This document shows, piece by piece, positions 7,090 to 15,615 of a stretch of DNA of 39,946 bases. Within the stretch, counting starts at the first letter, position 1. Every line of letters starts with the position of its first letter. The position numbers and the translations under genes were made by a program. The notes beneath the pieces are model-generated. The model was given only the letters and a program-made list of their open reading frames with translations. It was not told where the DNA came from and ran no database searches. Source of the stretch: a bacterium (GTDB lineage Bacteria > Electryoneota > RPQS01); NCBI GenBank assembly GCA_018812265.1, contig JAHJDG010000029.1, forward strand, positions 1 to 39,946, read 5' to 3'.

Positions 7090-9636
7090 TCAGTGCGGTA
7101 CGATGGTCGTCTGGACGAGGTAGCGTCCCGGCGACGGATTCAGAGGTCCACCGTGGCCGATCACGACATAGAACAGTTTGGTGGTCGCCAGTCCAACCAC
7201 TCCCGTATCCGTATACTGCGTGTCGGTGATCCAATCCGGCGTCAGAAGAGTCCAGAACTGCGGATCCTGTTCGGGATTCGCCAACCGGTACACTTTGAAC
7301 ATGTAGCCAGCGTTGGGAGCACTCCAGTTCAGAATCACGTCATTAGTGGTGCCAACGCGGTACAGGGTCAGATCATCCACTGCAATAGCATTGGTATCAC
7401 GACGAACCACGAAGTGGTGACCGTCATAGAGTGGGGCTTCGGTTACACTCCTTCCCATCGGAAGCGGAAGCGGGCCGCCGATGCTGTCCATCGGAGTCAC
7501 GGACACCCAGAAATCTCCCGAGCGATTCTGCAGGGCGGCAATACCCGTGAGATCCATGGTCCACCAGTGAACTCTACCGGCCGCGCCGACGGTCTCGCTG
7601 GTGTCAATCTGGGTTACGATCTGGTGGAACCTCGTTCCCGGATGATTCGAGTCGGGACCGGCCGCCCAGAACTCGATCCGCGTGGTCGCGCCGGTGTCCG
7701 CCAGGGCTTCGTCGTATTGCCAAACGACCTTGATCTTGGTGATGTCGTAGGCCGCCACCGTACCGGCGGGGACTCCGTCGGCCGCCGGGGTGTAGCGGAT
7801 GAAGCGCGGATTCAGGAATGCGCTCTGCATCGTTCGTAGATGATAGGCCAGTTCGTATACTCCGACCGGCTGAACGGTGACCGCCAGATTCGAATCCGAA
7901 TTGAGCGGCACGTTGACCGGCGTCCACACCGTATCATTGGTGCGATCCCCGTCGCCGACATAGTTGCCGGCCACGCGGTTCAGATACGAACCCGCCTGAT
8001 CCGGCGTCCACGTCTGCGTTACCAGCGTGTCCTGGCCGGGGGTCAGCGTTGCCGCCAGAACCACCTGCGTGTTGGCCTGGACCGTGCCGTCCGGCCGCTT
8101 GTAGTAGAGGAAATGCCGGAGGGCGTTGCCGATGTTGTTCAGACCCTCGTTGACGATGCGGTAGGTGTAGCTGCGCGCCATCCCGCGAGTGGTCGGGAAC
8201 GGAACGGTCAGATCTCTCAGCGCCATGTCAATGGCGGCGGCACGCGTGGCCATAATCTCCACGTCGTCAATATGCAGACCGCTGCCCACGCCGCCGTCAT
8301 CGTTGCCGTCCGTTCGCAGCCGGAACATCAGCGTTACCGTATGGCCGCTGTCGGCCGTGATGTCAATGAACGGTGTTTGGGTTCCGCCTGAGGTCAGGCC
8401 AACCGTGCGGTACACCCAGTCGTTGAGCGAGTTGCCGCCGGGCGCCGGTTCACCGTTGTCATAGCCGTAGTCATAAACTACGCGGCGGTAAATCCCGTCT
8501 TCCCGAGCGATCCAAAGATCGTAGAAATCCTCCAGTGAATTGTCGTTATCCCCGTCGGAATCCGGCAGGTCACACCAGACCCAGTAGCGGACACTCAGAC
8601 GGTTGTATCCGACCGGGAGGACGATCGGATAGGATTCGATTCCGCACAGCAGACTGTGGCCGGGCTCGCCGTTCCATGAATTTGTCGGGGAGTTATAGGT
8701 CGTGTCTTCGTACACCCAGGTGTTGCCGGCCAGCGGGCCCTGCTCACGACCGAACTCATCCCATTCGCCATCGTTGCTCAGAAGCAAGCTGAGCGCGGCG
8801 CCATCGGTGATGCGAATGCTGTCCACGATGAGACCGTAGTACGAGGAATCGTCAATCGCGCTGAATCCATCGTCGGAAGCGAACGCCCAGCGAACCAGGA
8901 AGTTGCCGGTTCCGGCGAAAGCGTCCAGATTGAACTCAAACGGTACGTAGGCATTGGCGTAGGCCGTTCCGCCCCACGCCTGAATGCCTGCGCCATACCC
9001 CCAGATCTCACCGAACGAGTACGCATTCTGACCGGTATAGGCCGGACCGACAATGGGATCAATGAGATTCCACGTTGCGCCGCCGTTGTTGGAGGCCCAC
9101 ATGTTCCAGCCGTCCCACATGTCGTAGGGCGGCGTTTCTCCACCGGGAGCCTCGATTTTCCAGCGAGCCTTGAAGGCCAGCCGGATCGGTGCGACGGCCG
9201 AAGTGAGATCCAGCGTGTCGGCCATCAGGAATTGGAGCCAGTGATCGTTGTAGCCGCCACCCATCGGGGGCTTGGCCAAGGCCGTATCGGCACACCACCA
9301 GGCCACGCCGCTGCCTCCGAGCGGCAGCGTGTCATTAATGTGCCAGAAAAGGCCGATATCGGTCAGGTCAATCGTGGTCCAGGGGGGAAGGGTTCCTTCC
9401 ATGCTGTCCAGAACCACCGTACTGTCAATGGCATCGAGGTCGCGGCCCGGCCGATCCGCTACCAGACCGTTCAAGGGCACTGGAAACACCTCAATCCAAC
9501 CATCATTGTAGGTATCGTGATCCTTCACCGTCGGGGTTTCCGGCACGGGCGCCGCCGATTGTTGAACCACCGGCGCACTGGCGAAGGCCACTGCAGCAAA
9601 CAAAACTGCAAAAAGGCAGAGGGTGAATCTCCTCAT
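7090..9636 (-). CDS. Large secreted multidomain protein
   Basis: An 848-residue exported protein. I use ATG 9636 because AGGAG (9645-9649) lies 8 bases before it. The signal peptide is MRRFTLCLFAVLFAAVAFAS. Two long beta domains follow, each with jelly-roll/MAM-like features seen in immune-inhibitor-A and gingipain-type proteins: W-rich segments (WTTIDLTDIGLFWHINDT and DMWDGWNMWASNNGGATWNL) and an Asp-rich stretch (DLPDSDGDNDNSLEDFYDLW). A CARDB-like region follows, and an FN3-like C-terminus (NWSAPNAGYMFKVYRL). Unlike its upstream neighbour it has no YPNPFNP sorting tail. No protease catalytic motif is visible. It probably acts at the surface or outside the cell; function unknown. Confidence 0.8.
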   Translation of the reverse strand: MRRFTLCLFAVLFAAVAFASAPVVQQSAAPVPETPTVKDHDTYNDGWIEVFPVPLNGLVADRPGRDLDAIDSTVVLDSMEGTLPPWTTIDLTDIGLFWHINDTLPLGGSGVAWWCADTALAKPPMGGGYNDHWLQFLMADTLDLTSAVAPIRLAFKARWKIEAPGGETPPYDMWDGWNMWASNNGGATWNLIDPIVGPAYTGQNAYSFGEIWGYGAGIQAWGGTAYANAYVPFEFNLDAFAGTGNFLVRWAFASDDGFSAIDDSSYYGLIVDSIRITDGAALSLLLSNDGEWDEFGREQGPLAGNTWVYEDTTYNSPTNSWNGEPGHSLLCGIESYPIVLPVGYNRLSVRYWVWCDLPDSDGDNDNSLEDFYDLWIAREDGIYRRVVYDYGYDNGEPAPGGNSLNDWVYRTVGLTSGGTQTPFIDITADSGHTVTLMFRLRTDGNDDGGVGSGLHIDDVEIMATRAAAIDMALRDLTVPFPTTRGMARSYTYRIVNEGLNNIGNALRHFLYYKRPDGTVQANTQVVLAATLTPGQDTLVTQTWTPDQAGSYLNRVAGNYVGDGDRTNDTVWTPVNVPLNSDSNLAVTVQPVGVYELAYHLRTMQSAFLNPRFIRYTPAADGVPAGTVAAYDITKIKVVWQYDEALADTGATTRIEFWAAGPDSNHPGTRFHQIVTQIDTSETVGAAGRVHWWTMDLTGIAALQNRSGDFWVSVTPMDSIGGPLPLPMGRSVTEAPLYDGHHFVVRRDTNAIAVDDLTLYRVGTTNDVILNWSAPNAGYMFKVYRLANPEQDPQFWTLLTPDWITDTQYTDTGVVGLATTKLFYVVIGHGGPLNPSPGRYLVQTTIVPH

Positions 9637-9686
9637 AGGTTCTTCTCCTGTAATGAAACGCGGCACGGAGTCTTAATTGCGAGAGG

Positions 9687-9725
9687 GAGGACGGGCACGA
9701 GAAACAATTCCTCGTGCCCGTCCTC
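9687..9725 (-). terminator. Perfect 15-bp hairpin after the T9SS protein gene
   Basis: GAGGACGGGCACGAG (9687-9701) pairs with CTCGTGCCCGTCCTC (9711-9725) around 9 bases, in the gap between the stop of the upstream gene (9841) and the start of the downstream gene (9636), both minus strand. No T-run follows, so it may be a weak terminator or an mRNA-stabilising element. Confidence 0.55.
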
Positions 9726-9840
9726 GAACCGACGTACATCAGGCGGAAACGCGCTTTCTCAAACGAATCGTCACGCGCGCCTCAGCGCTGCAAGCTGTTG
9801 CTTTGCGAGGCCGGACGGGCCACGAATCCGGCAGACGGTC

Positions 9841-11652
9841 TTACTTCATCAAGACCATCTTGCGGGAAGCGGTGAAGCCGTTGACCTCCAGTTTATACAC
9901 GTACACCCCGCTGGCCAGATTGGTGCCGTTGAAGGGAACCGTGTACACGCCCGCGTCGCGAGTGCTGCTGACGAGCGTGGCGACCTCGCGGCCGTCAACC
10001 GTGAAAATCTTCAGACTGACCAGACCCGGCTCCTTCACCGTGTACGAAATGGAGGTCGCGGGGTTGAAGGGATTCGGGTAGTTCTGCGCCAGGTTGTACT
10101 CCAATGCCACGGCACCGGCGCGCGGAGTTGCGCTGGCCACCATCGGGAAGAGAGCCACCGCACCGTGAATGTCGCGAGCCACCAGACGGTACTCGTAGGT
10201 AACGCCATTGACAAGGTCCCGATCCACGTAGCGATAGGTGTGGCCTTCCGCATTGTCGCCCAGGCCGGGCAGGTCTGCGACGATCAGTCCGCCGTTGCGC
10301 GAAATATCCCAGCTCTCGATTTCGCTTTCGGAAGCGGTTCTCCACACCAACTCCACCTGACCGTCGCCCGCAATCGCGTCAAACGATACCAGCTCGACCG
10401 GCAGCGGCCGATCGCCATTGTATCTTACGCGAACCGGCGCGCAGCACCAGCGGGTGTCAATGTAGAGATAGTAGGTGTCCGGGAACCAGCAGCCCAATCC
10501 GGTCGCCGTAAAATCGTACATCTGGGACTGGTAGAACGTCGGGAACCGCGGTGTGCCGTCCCACAGATAGCCGAACGAATCATCCAGCCACGACCGAATG
10601 CGGAATCCACCATTGTCGCTGCCCGGGTAGTCAATCGGCTCAATCGTGATGTTGAAGCAGACCTCGGTCATCAATGGGTCATACGAGAACGAGAGCACCA
10701 CGTCCTCGCCGCGGCCGGTGAAACTACCGCCCGGATTGCCGTCATCGTACCGTTGGTCGTAGTCACTGCGGTAATCGCAGAGATCAATGTCAACTCCGCC
10801 CCACGTTTCCCAGTTGATGATGATCGGGTCGGATGCATCGTCACCGGGATAGTTGCGCGGTTGAAGCCCCGGGCAGGCCAGCGGCGTACAGGGAGCTTCC
10901 GACGTTCCGTTCACGTACAGATACCACGGTCCGGTGAAGCAACCAGCACCGCAGCCGAAATCCAAATTGTGGGCCCGCCAGCACCAGCCGTAACCGACCC
11001 ACTCGAAGTAGTACCACACCTTGCAGTTCTGATTCGGCAGAAGTGCGCCACGGTCGAACAGCGGAGCCGGGGCGTAATCCGGATCGCCATCCCACGACAG
11101 CAGCTCGACGCCGCAGAAGAACGGGCCATCCACGCAGCAGCCGGTAAAGGGAACGTTCAGCTGCAAAATGCCGCTTCCCGCCCAGTCATCCTCTGTCACC
11201 GTGTAGCAGAACACCTGCGAGCAAATTGCCGTGCCCGGTCCATGGCACTCGCGCACAACGCTGCCGATCGCCTCATCCCGCGGGCACTCGATGTCCACGC
11301 GGAAGCATAGAGTCTTCCCAATCTGAAGCGTTGAGTCACTGCCCCAAATCGCGACCAGGACGTCCACCGAGTTGATCTGGAACGGATAATACGGTGGCGT
11401 GCAGACGAGAGTGTCGTACTGATCCGTAGCCGGATCCAGATACACCTTGACGTTCTCACCCGGATACCATCCGAACAGGGCCAACGTCCCGGTGTCGGGG
11501 CCGAGGGCCAGAATGCAGTCTCCGCTACGGTTTGCCATCTGCGGCACCACCCCGTCCACGTCGTGGGCGGTCTTGATCGGGACCTGTTCCGCCAGCGCCA
11601 GGCCGGCCAGAAGGAACATACACATCACACTGAGCGCAATAGCCTTCTTCAT
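9841..11652 (-). CDS. Cys-rich secreted protein with T9SS type A sorting domain
   Basis: A 603-residue exported protein. The ATG at 11652 has a GAGG-type ribosome site just upstream. The signal peptide is MKKAIALSVMCMFLLAGLAL. The mature N-terminal ~400 residues carry many Cys (clusters in GCCVDGPFFCG, WCWRAH, FGCGAGC, RWCCAP), suggesting disulphide-stabilised extracellular structure. An FN3-like domain follows (PVELVSFDAIAGDGQVELVW). The last ~80 residues are a T9SS sorting domain: YNLAQNYPNPFNPATSISY, SLKIFTVDGREVATLV, GVYVYKLEVNG and a final RKMVLMK. It should cross the outer membrane by type IX secretion and be released or anchored. The biochemical role is unknown. Confidence 0.85.
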   Translation of the reverse strand: MKKAIALSVMCMFLLAGLALAEQVPIKTAHDVDGVVPQMANRSGDCILALGPDTGTLALFGWYPGENVKVYLDPATDQYDTLVCTPPYYPFQINSVDVLVAIWGSDSTLQIGKTLCFRVDIECPRDEAIGSVVRECHGPGTAICSQVFCYTVTEDDWAGSGILQLNVPFTGCCVDGPFFCGVELLSWDGDPDYAPAPLFDRGALLPNQNCKVWYYFEWVGYGWCWRAHNLDFGCGAGCFTGPWYLYVNGTSEAPCTPLACPGLQPRNYPGDDASDPIIINWETWGGVDIDLCDYRSDYDQRYDDGNPGGSFTGRGEDVVLSFSYDPLMTEVCFNITIEPIDYPGSDNGGFRIRSWLDDSFGYLWDGTPRFPTFYQSQMYDFTATGLGCWFPDTYYLYIDTRWCCAPVRVRYNGDRPLPVELVSFDAIAGDGQVELVWRTASESEIESWDISRNGGLIVADLPGLGDNAEGHTYRYVDRDLVNGVTYEYRLVARDIHGAVALFPMVASATPRAGAVALEYNLAQNYPNPFNPATSISYTVKEPGLVSLKIFTVDGREVATLVSSTRDAGVYTVPFNGTNLASGVYVYKLEVNGFTASRKMVLMK

Positions 11653-11743
11653 GACCTCATCCTCCTTAAACTGATATGCGATTCTGTGGCCTTTGAAAAT
11701 TCCGGTATTGGATCACAGCATCAGCATCTTGGCTGTACCCTAC

Positions 11744-11772
11744 ATACTATAGTTAGACTGACGAATTGTCAA
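11744..11772 (-). promoter_or_regulatory. Sigma-70-type promoter of the T9SS protein gene
   Basis: On the minus strand TTGACA (11767-11772), a 17-base spacer and TAGTAT (11744-11749). Transcription would start near 11737, giving a leader of ~85 bases before the ATG at 11652. Confidence 0.55.
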
Positions 11773-12249
11773 GGCCTCTTGAAGTATTATGTGAATTCCT
11801 TCGAGCCCATCATGTAGTATTTTTCACAATTGAATTCACCGATAAATAACTGATGTTTAATCTCATACATTCATGACTAACCGAGTAGTTGAGCCACGTA
11901 ATATATGTTACGGGTTTAATTGACCCATTTTAGGAAGCGTACGCCTCCGTTTTGTGCGAAGCACAGCATGCAAAGAAAGGTCTCGACGGACAGAATCACT
12001 GAACCAACAAAAAATAAAATCATTGTGAACAAGAAGTTGCGATGATTGCATGGTAGTCTGAGGATTATGCATAAAGAGATTGCACAGCTAATTGTCAATT
12101 ATGCATGCTCGGAATATCGAGAATCTCCGGATAGCCATCTCTAAGTCCAATGAAATAAATATACAAGAGTATTGAATCTAATGGGGAGTCTCATGCGTAT
12201 TATAGACAAGAAGAGTCCATTGAACCGTCTGACGAAGGAGAAAAGACCC
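11773..12249. other. AT-rich intergenic region
   Basis: Visibly more AT-rich than its neighbours. It holds two direct copies of ATTATGCAT (12064-12072 and 12098-12106, 34 bases apart) and a minus-strand TTGACA between them. A minus-strand open frame of 60 codons (11916-12098) encodes a hydrophobic peptide without a clear ribosome site. Nothing here is convincingly coding. Confidence 0.4.
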
Positions 12250-12837
12250 ATGAAACGAATAGCGGCATTTCTATTCGCAATCGCTCTGGTCGTGACGACT
12301 TCAGCCCACGGAGCCAAGTGGACGGTGGACAAGGTGCATTCCAAAGTCGGTTTCGCCGTCAAACATCTGATGATCTCTACCGTGCGCGGGGAGTTCAAGT
12401 CGTACGACGCCACCATTCAGTTTGACCCGCAGAAGCCCGAAAATCTATCCATCCAAGCCACTCTTGACGTGAACTCGATCAGTACCGAGAACGAACAACG
12501 CGACGGCCACCTCAAATCGGCGGACTTCTTCGATGCGGAGAATCACCCGACCATAACGTTCACGTCGAAGAAGGTGGAAAAGACCGGCGACGGAAAATTC
12601 AAGGTCACGGGAGACCTGATGATCCGCGGCACGACTAAAGAAGTCACCTTCGACCTTGAGGGACTCAATCAGATGGTGGAAATGGGCGGAGTCACGAAGA
12701 CGGCTGCTACGGCTACCGCTTCCATCAACCGTCAGGATTTCGGTCTCAGCTGGTCTCGCGCGCTGGAGACGGGCGGACTGGTGGTGGACAATACGGTGAT
12801 GATCGTCGTCGAGGCGGAGCTTGACATGCAGAAGTAG
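12250..12837 (+). CDS. YceI-family periplasmic protein
   Basis: A 195-residue exported protein of the YceI lipocalin-like family, which binds polyisoprenoid or other amphipathic ligands in the periplasm. Start ATG 12250 has AAGGAG 9 bases upstream; in-frame ATGs further upstream lack this. The signal peptide is MKRIAAFLFAIALVVTTSAH. Family landmarks are present: KWTVDKVHSKVGFAVKHLM near the mature N-terminus, FKSYDATIQFDP, SADFFDAENHPTITFTSKKV, KVTGDLMIRGTTKEVTFDLE and INRQDFGLSWSRALETGGLV. The length matches the family. It stands alone with its own terminator. The ligand cannot be told from sequence. Confidence 0.93.
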   Translation: MKRIAAFLFAIALVVTTSAHGAKWTVDKVHSKVGFAVKHLMISTVRGEFKSYDATIQFDPQKPENLSIQATLDVNSISTENEQRDGHLKSADFFDAENHPTITFTSKKVEKTGDGKFKVTGDLMIRGTTKEVTFDLEGLNQMVEMGGVTKTAATATASINRQDFGLSWSRALETGGLVVDNTVMIVVEAELDMQK

Positions 12838-12870
12838 TCTGCCGTTTCAAGGCAGCGCTGCGGATATCCG

Positions 12871-12901
12871 GGCTTGTTCTCAGAGGGAACAAGCCTTTTT
12901 T
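12871..12901 (+). terminator. Intrinsic terminator of the yceI-like gene
   Basis: GGCTTGTTC (12871-12879), 7-base loop, GAACAAGCC (12887-12895), then TTTTTT. A textbook rho-independent terminator 33 bases after the stop codon. Confidence 0.92.
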
Positions 12902-13055
12902 CGGTGCAAAATTGGGCCAGTAGAGAGGCGGACGGGAAACGACTCGAAATTTCGGCAAATCGGGATATTCTGGTCAGCTATTCAACTGCCTTGGTGATAT
13001 AGGGATAGTCGCTCCCAACGGACGGGGCGTTGCGAGTAGGTGGAAATCCGGCTGC

Positions 13056-13084
13056 TTGACAAGATCGGGCTGGAAGTCTATCTT
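13056..13084 (+). promoter_or_regulatory. Sigma-70-type promoter of the acyl-CoA synthetase/ACP/kbl operon
   Basis: TTGACA (13056-13061), 17-base spacer, TATCTT (13079-13084), about 100 bases before the first start codon (13185). The rest of the interval 12902-13184 has no supported gene. Confidence 0.55.
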
Positions 13085-13184
13085 TTAGGATTCGATAGAT
13101 TCATCCGACGCAACTGCCTCGGTGCCCGGTCGGGGCACGGCTCGCCTTGCGAAACCTTCGTTCCCATCCCCAAGGACTTCCCGC

Positions 13185-14885
13185 ATGAGCAACATTGGCT
13201 CCTACGAACAACGACTCACGAACTTCCATTGGAAAATCGCGGAACAGGAACTCGGCTACCGGCCGGGCGACTCCATCAATATCGGCTGGCATCTCAGTGA
13301 CCGCCTCTGCCAGAAAGGTCTGGCGGCCAAGAAAGCGCTCATCTGGGAGGACTATCAGGGCAACGGTAAGACGTTCACCTTCGACGATCTGCGCGTGCTT
13401 TCGAATACGTTTGCGGCTTTCTTCAAAAGTCTCGGTATTGAGCCGGGCGAGCGAATCTGTCTGTTCATGGATCGCGTGCCCGAGCTGTATATTTCGTTCG
13501 TAGGCATTCTGAAGATGGGAGCGATCGTTCAGCCGCTGTTTTCTGCGTTTCGCGAGGAATCGCTCCACACGCGCTTGGAAAACGCCGGAACGTGCACGAT
13601 CCTGACTCAGAAAAAGCACTTGCCGGTGGTGCGGAAGATCCGCGGGCAGCTTCCGCATCTGAAACACGTTGTCGTGGTGGACGCCGGCGATGCGCCGCTC
13701 CGCGAGGGAGAAATCGCTTTCGATATGGAAAATGCAACGCGAGTCGAGCGTTTCGACGTCTATCCGTCCACGCCCGAAACGCCCTCGGTCCTGCACTACA
13801 CGTCGGGCACGACCGGGCAGCCCAAGGGCGCGCAGCACGTTCATTATTCGCTGATCTCGCAATATCTGACGACCAAATGGGTGCTCGATCTGCAGCCCGA
13901 TGACGTCTACTGGTGCAATGCCGATCCGGGCTGGGTGACCGGAACCTCCTACGGAATCATCGGCCCGTGGTCCAACGGCACGACGCAGGCCGTGCTCGAT
14001 TCGGGATTCAATACCGAGCGCTGGTACTCGTTCATCCAGAAGCATGGCATTTCGGTGTGGTATTCCGCGCCGACCGCGATTCGCCTTTTGATGCGCGAAG
14101 GAACCGACGTGGTTCGCAAGTTCGATATGAGTTCGCTGCGGCATCTTTGCAGCGTCGGCGAACCGCTGAATGCCGAAGCGGTGATCTGGTCGCAGGAAGC
14201 GTTCGGCATGCCGTTTCACGACACCTACTGGCAGACCGAAACCGGCTGCATCGTCATCACCAACTATCCGGGAATGCCGGTCAAGCCCGGCTCGATGGGC
14301 AAGCCGTTTCCGGGAATCACCGCCACCGTGCTCGATCTGAAAACCCACGAGCCGATCACCGAACCGGGCAAGGTCGGCCTGATCGCGCTCAAGCCGAACT
14401 GGCCGTCGCTCATCCGCACCTATTGGAACAATCCGGAAGGCTACGCGAAAAAATTCGTCAACGGTTGGTACATCTGCGGTGACCGATCCAGCATTGACTC
14501 CGAAGGCTATTTCTGGTTCGTGGGCCGCGATGACGACGTGATTAACACCGGCGGGCATCTGGTCGGGCCGTTCGAGATCGAATCGGCCCTGCTCGAGCAT
14601 CCCGCCGTAGCCGAGTCGGCGGCGGTCGCCAAGCCTGATCGGGTGAACATGGAAGTGGTGAAGGCGTTTGTCGCGCTGAAAGCCGGATTTGAGGGCAGCG
14701 ACGATCTCGAACTGGAGATCATGAACTTCATCCGCAAGAAGCTTTCTCCGCTGGCCATGCCGCAGGAGATCGAGTTCGTCCGTTCGCTGCCCAAGACCCG
14801 CTCGGGCAAAATCATGCGCCGCGTCCTCCGCGCCCAGGAATTCGGCGAGCCCATCGGCGACATCTCGACGCTGGAGAATGACTAA
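13185..14885 (+). CDS. acsA: AcsA-like acetyl-/acyl-CoA synthetase (AMP-forming)
   Basis: A 566-residue adenylate-forming enzyme that activates a carboxylic acid with ATP and passes it to CoA or another thiol. Length and sequence fit the short AcsA type of Bacillus (about 570 residues), not the 650-residue Acs. ATG 13185 follows an AAGGA. Motifs: YTSGTTGQPKG (205-215, ATP loop), HVHYSLISQYLTTKWVLDLQ, YWCNADPGWVTG, SLRHLCSVGEPLN, YWQTETG, GWYICGDRSSIDSEGYFWFV, and the catalytic lysine of TRSGKIMRR (Lys542). The A8 motif reads NTGGHLVGPFEIE: the Arg usual at GxRxG is Leu459. It heads an operon with an acyl carrier protein and kbl, so the acceptor may be an ACP. The true substrate is not established. 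Confidence 0.88.
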   Translation: MSNIGSYEQRLTNFHWKIAEQELGYRPGDSINIGWHLSDRLCQKGLAAKKALIWEDYQGNGKTFTFDDLRVLSNTFAAFFKSLGIEPGERICLFMDRVPELYISFVGILKMGAIVQPLFSAFREESLHTRLENAGTCTILTQKKHLPVVRKIRGQLPHLKHVVVVDAGDAPLREGEIAFDMENATRVERFDVYPSTPETPSVLHYTSGTTGQPKGAQHVHYSLISQYLTTKWVLDLQPDDVYWCNADPGWVTGTSYGIIGPWSNGTTQAVLDSGFNTERWYSFIQKHGISVWYSAPTAIRLLMREGTDVVRKFDMSSLRHLCSVGEPLNAEAVIWSQEAFGMPFHDTYWQTETGCIVITNYPGMPVKPGSMGKPFPGITATVLDLKTHEPITEPGKVGLIALKPNWPSLIRTYWNNPEGYAKKFVNGWYICGDRSSIDSEGYFWFVGRDDDVINTGGHLVGPFEIESALLEHPAVAESAAVAKPDRVNMEVVKAFVALKAGFEGSDDLELEIMNFIRKKLSPLAMPQEIEFVRSLPKTRSGKIMRRVLRAQEFGEPIGDISTLEND

Positions 14886-14905
14886 CACACCGAGTCATTC
14901 CGATC

Positions 14906-15319
14906 ATGTCCGGAAGCATCTTCACCGATAAAGCCAAGAAACCTACTCCCAAAGAAATGACGGCTGCTTTGGGGGAAGGCGTACATCTCTGGAACGAGTT
15001 CGCCGCTCACATTCGCGAGGAATATGAACCGGTGAGCGATGAGTGGAAGTTCTACAAGAGCTGGCACTGGAAGCTGAAGCGGAAAGCGCGCACAATCTGC
15101 TATCTGTTTCCTGTGGACGGACATTTCACGGTCGCTCTGGTATTCGGCGAAAAGGCGGTTGCGAAAGCCCGCGAGAGCAAGCTGCCGAAGACGATTCTGA
15201 AGAAAATCGAGGAAGCCAGACCCTATGCCGAGGGCCGGGGCTTCCGCCTGGACTGCAAGAAAAAGAGCGATCTCGATCACTTGAAAACGCTCGTCGCGAT
15301 CAAGATGAACACCAAGTGA
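14906..15319 (+). CDS. DUF3788 family protein
   Basis: A 137-residue soluble protein 20 bases behind the acyl-CoA synthetase gene. It matches the DUF3788 pattern from end to end: SIFTDKAKKPT at the start, EWKFYKSWHWKLKRKARTIC, YLFPVDGHFTVALVFGEKAV, and AEGRGFRLDCKKKSDLDHLK near the end. Lys/Glu-rich, no signal peptide, no catalytic motif visible. The family's function is unknown; position in this operon is the only clue to a role. Confidence 0.85.
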   Translation: MSGSIFTDKAKKPTPKEMTAALGEGVHLWNEFAAHIREEYEPVSDEWKFYKSWHWKLKRKARTICYLFPVDGHFTVALVFGEKAVAKARESKLPKTILKKIEEARPYAEGRGFRLDCKKKSDLDHLKTLVAIKMNTK

Positions 15320-15358
15320 CCGGATCGCCCGCCCCGATAACCCAAGGAGATTACATTC

Positions 15359-15610
15359 ATGGATGACATGACGAAAGCCGTTCTCGACTACGTGAAGCGC
15401 GAGTATCTCGAAGAAGACGATGACCGCGAGGTGACCGAGACCACGCCGCTGATTTCGGGCGGGATCGTGGACTCGTTTTCGATGGTCTCGCTCAAGCGCT
15501 TCCTCGAGAAGAAGTATCAGATTTCCATTCCTGATGCCGACGCCACACCGGAAGTTTTCGATACGGTGAACAGCATCATCGCGCTGGTCAAGAAATTCAA
15601 GAAAGTGTAG
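15359..15610 (+). CDS. Free-standing acyl carrier protein
   Basis: An 83-residue acidic acyl/peptidyl carrier protein. The phosphopantetheine site is Ser39 in GGIVDSFSMVSLKRFLEKKY; the core DSF replaces the common DSL. Helices 1-4 of the carrier fold are easily placed, and length is typical. ATG 15359 has AAGGAG about 10 bases upstream. It is not next to fatty-acid synthesis genes. It lies between an acyl-CoA synthetase and a KBL-type condensing enzyme, so it probably carries a dedicated acyl group for this cluster; that role is inference. Confidence 0.9.
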   Translation: MDDMTKAVLDYVKREYLEEDDDREVTETTPLISGGIVDSFSMVSLKRFLEKKYQISIPDADATPEVFDTVNSIIALVKKFKKV

Positions 15611-15615
15611 TCCCC

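Noticed and set aside
9232-11310. Plus-strand open frame of 692 codons opposite the secreted-protein genes
   Set aside because: It spans two real minus-strand genes and their gap, with no protein motif and no ribosome site.
11916-12098. Minus-strand 60-residue hydrophobic peptide
   Set aside because: No convincing ribosome site, and its start overlaps the direct repeat; could be chance in AT-rich DNA.
13135-13153. Sigma-54-like GGCAC...TTGC before the acyl-CoA synthetase gene
   Set aside because: The GG and GC are 13 bases apart instead of 10, so it cannot be a -24/-12 element.
13101-14888. Minus-strand open frame of 595 codons opposite the acyl-CoA synthetase
   Set aside because: Mirror of the acsA-like gene; Arg/His-rich without domains.
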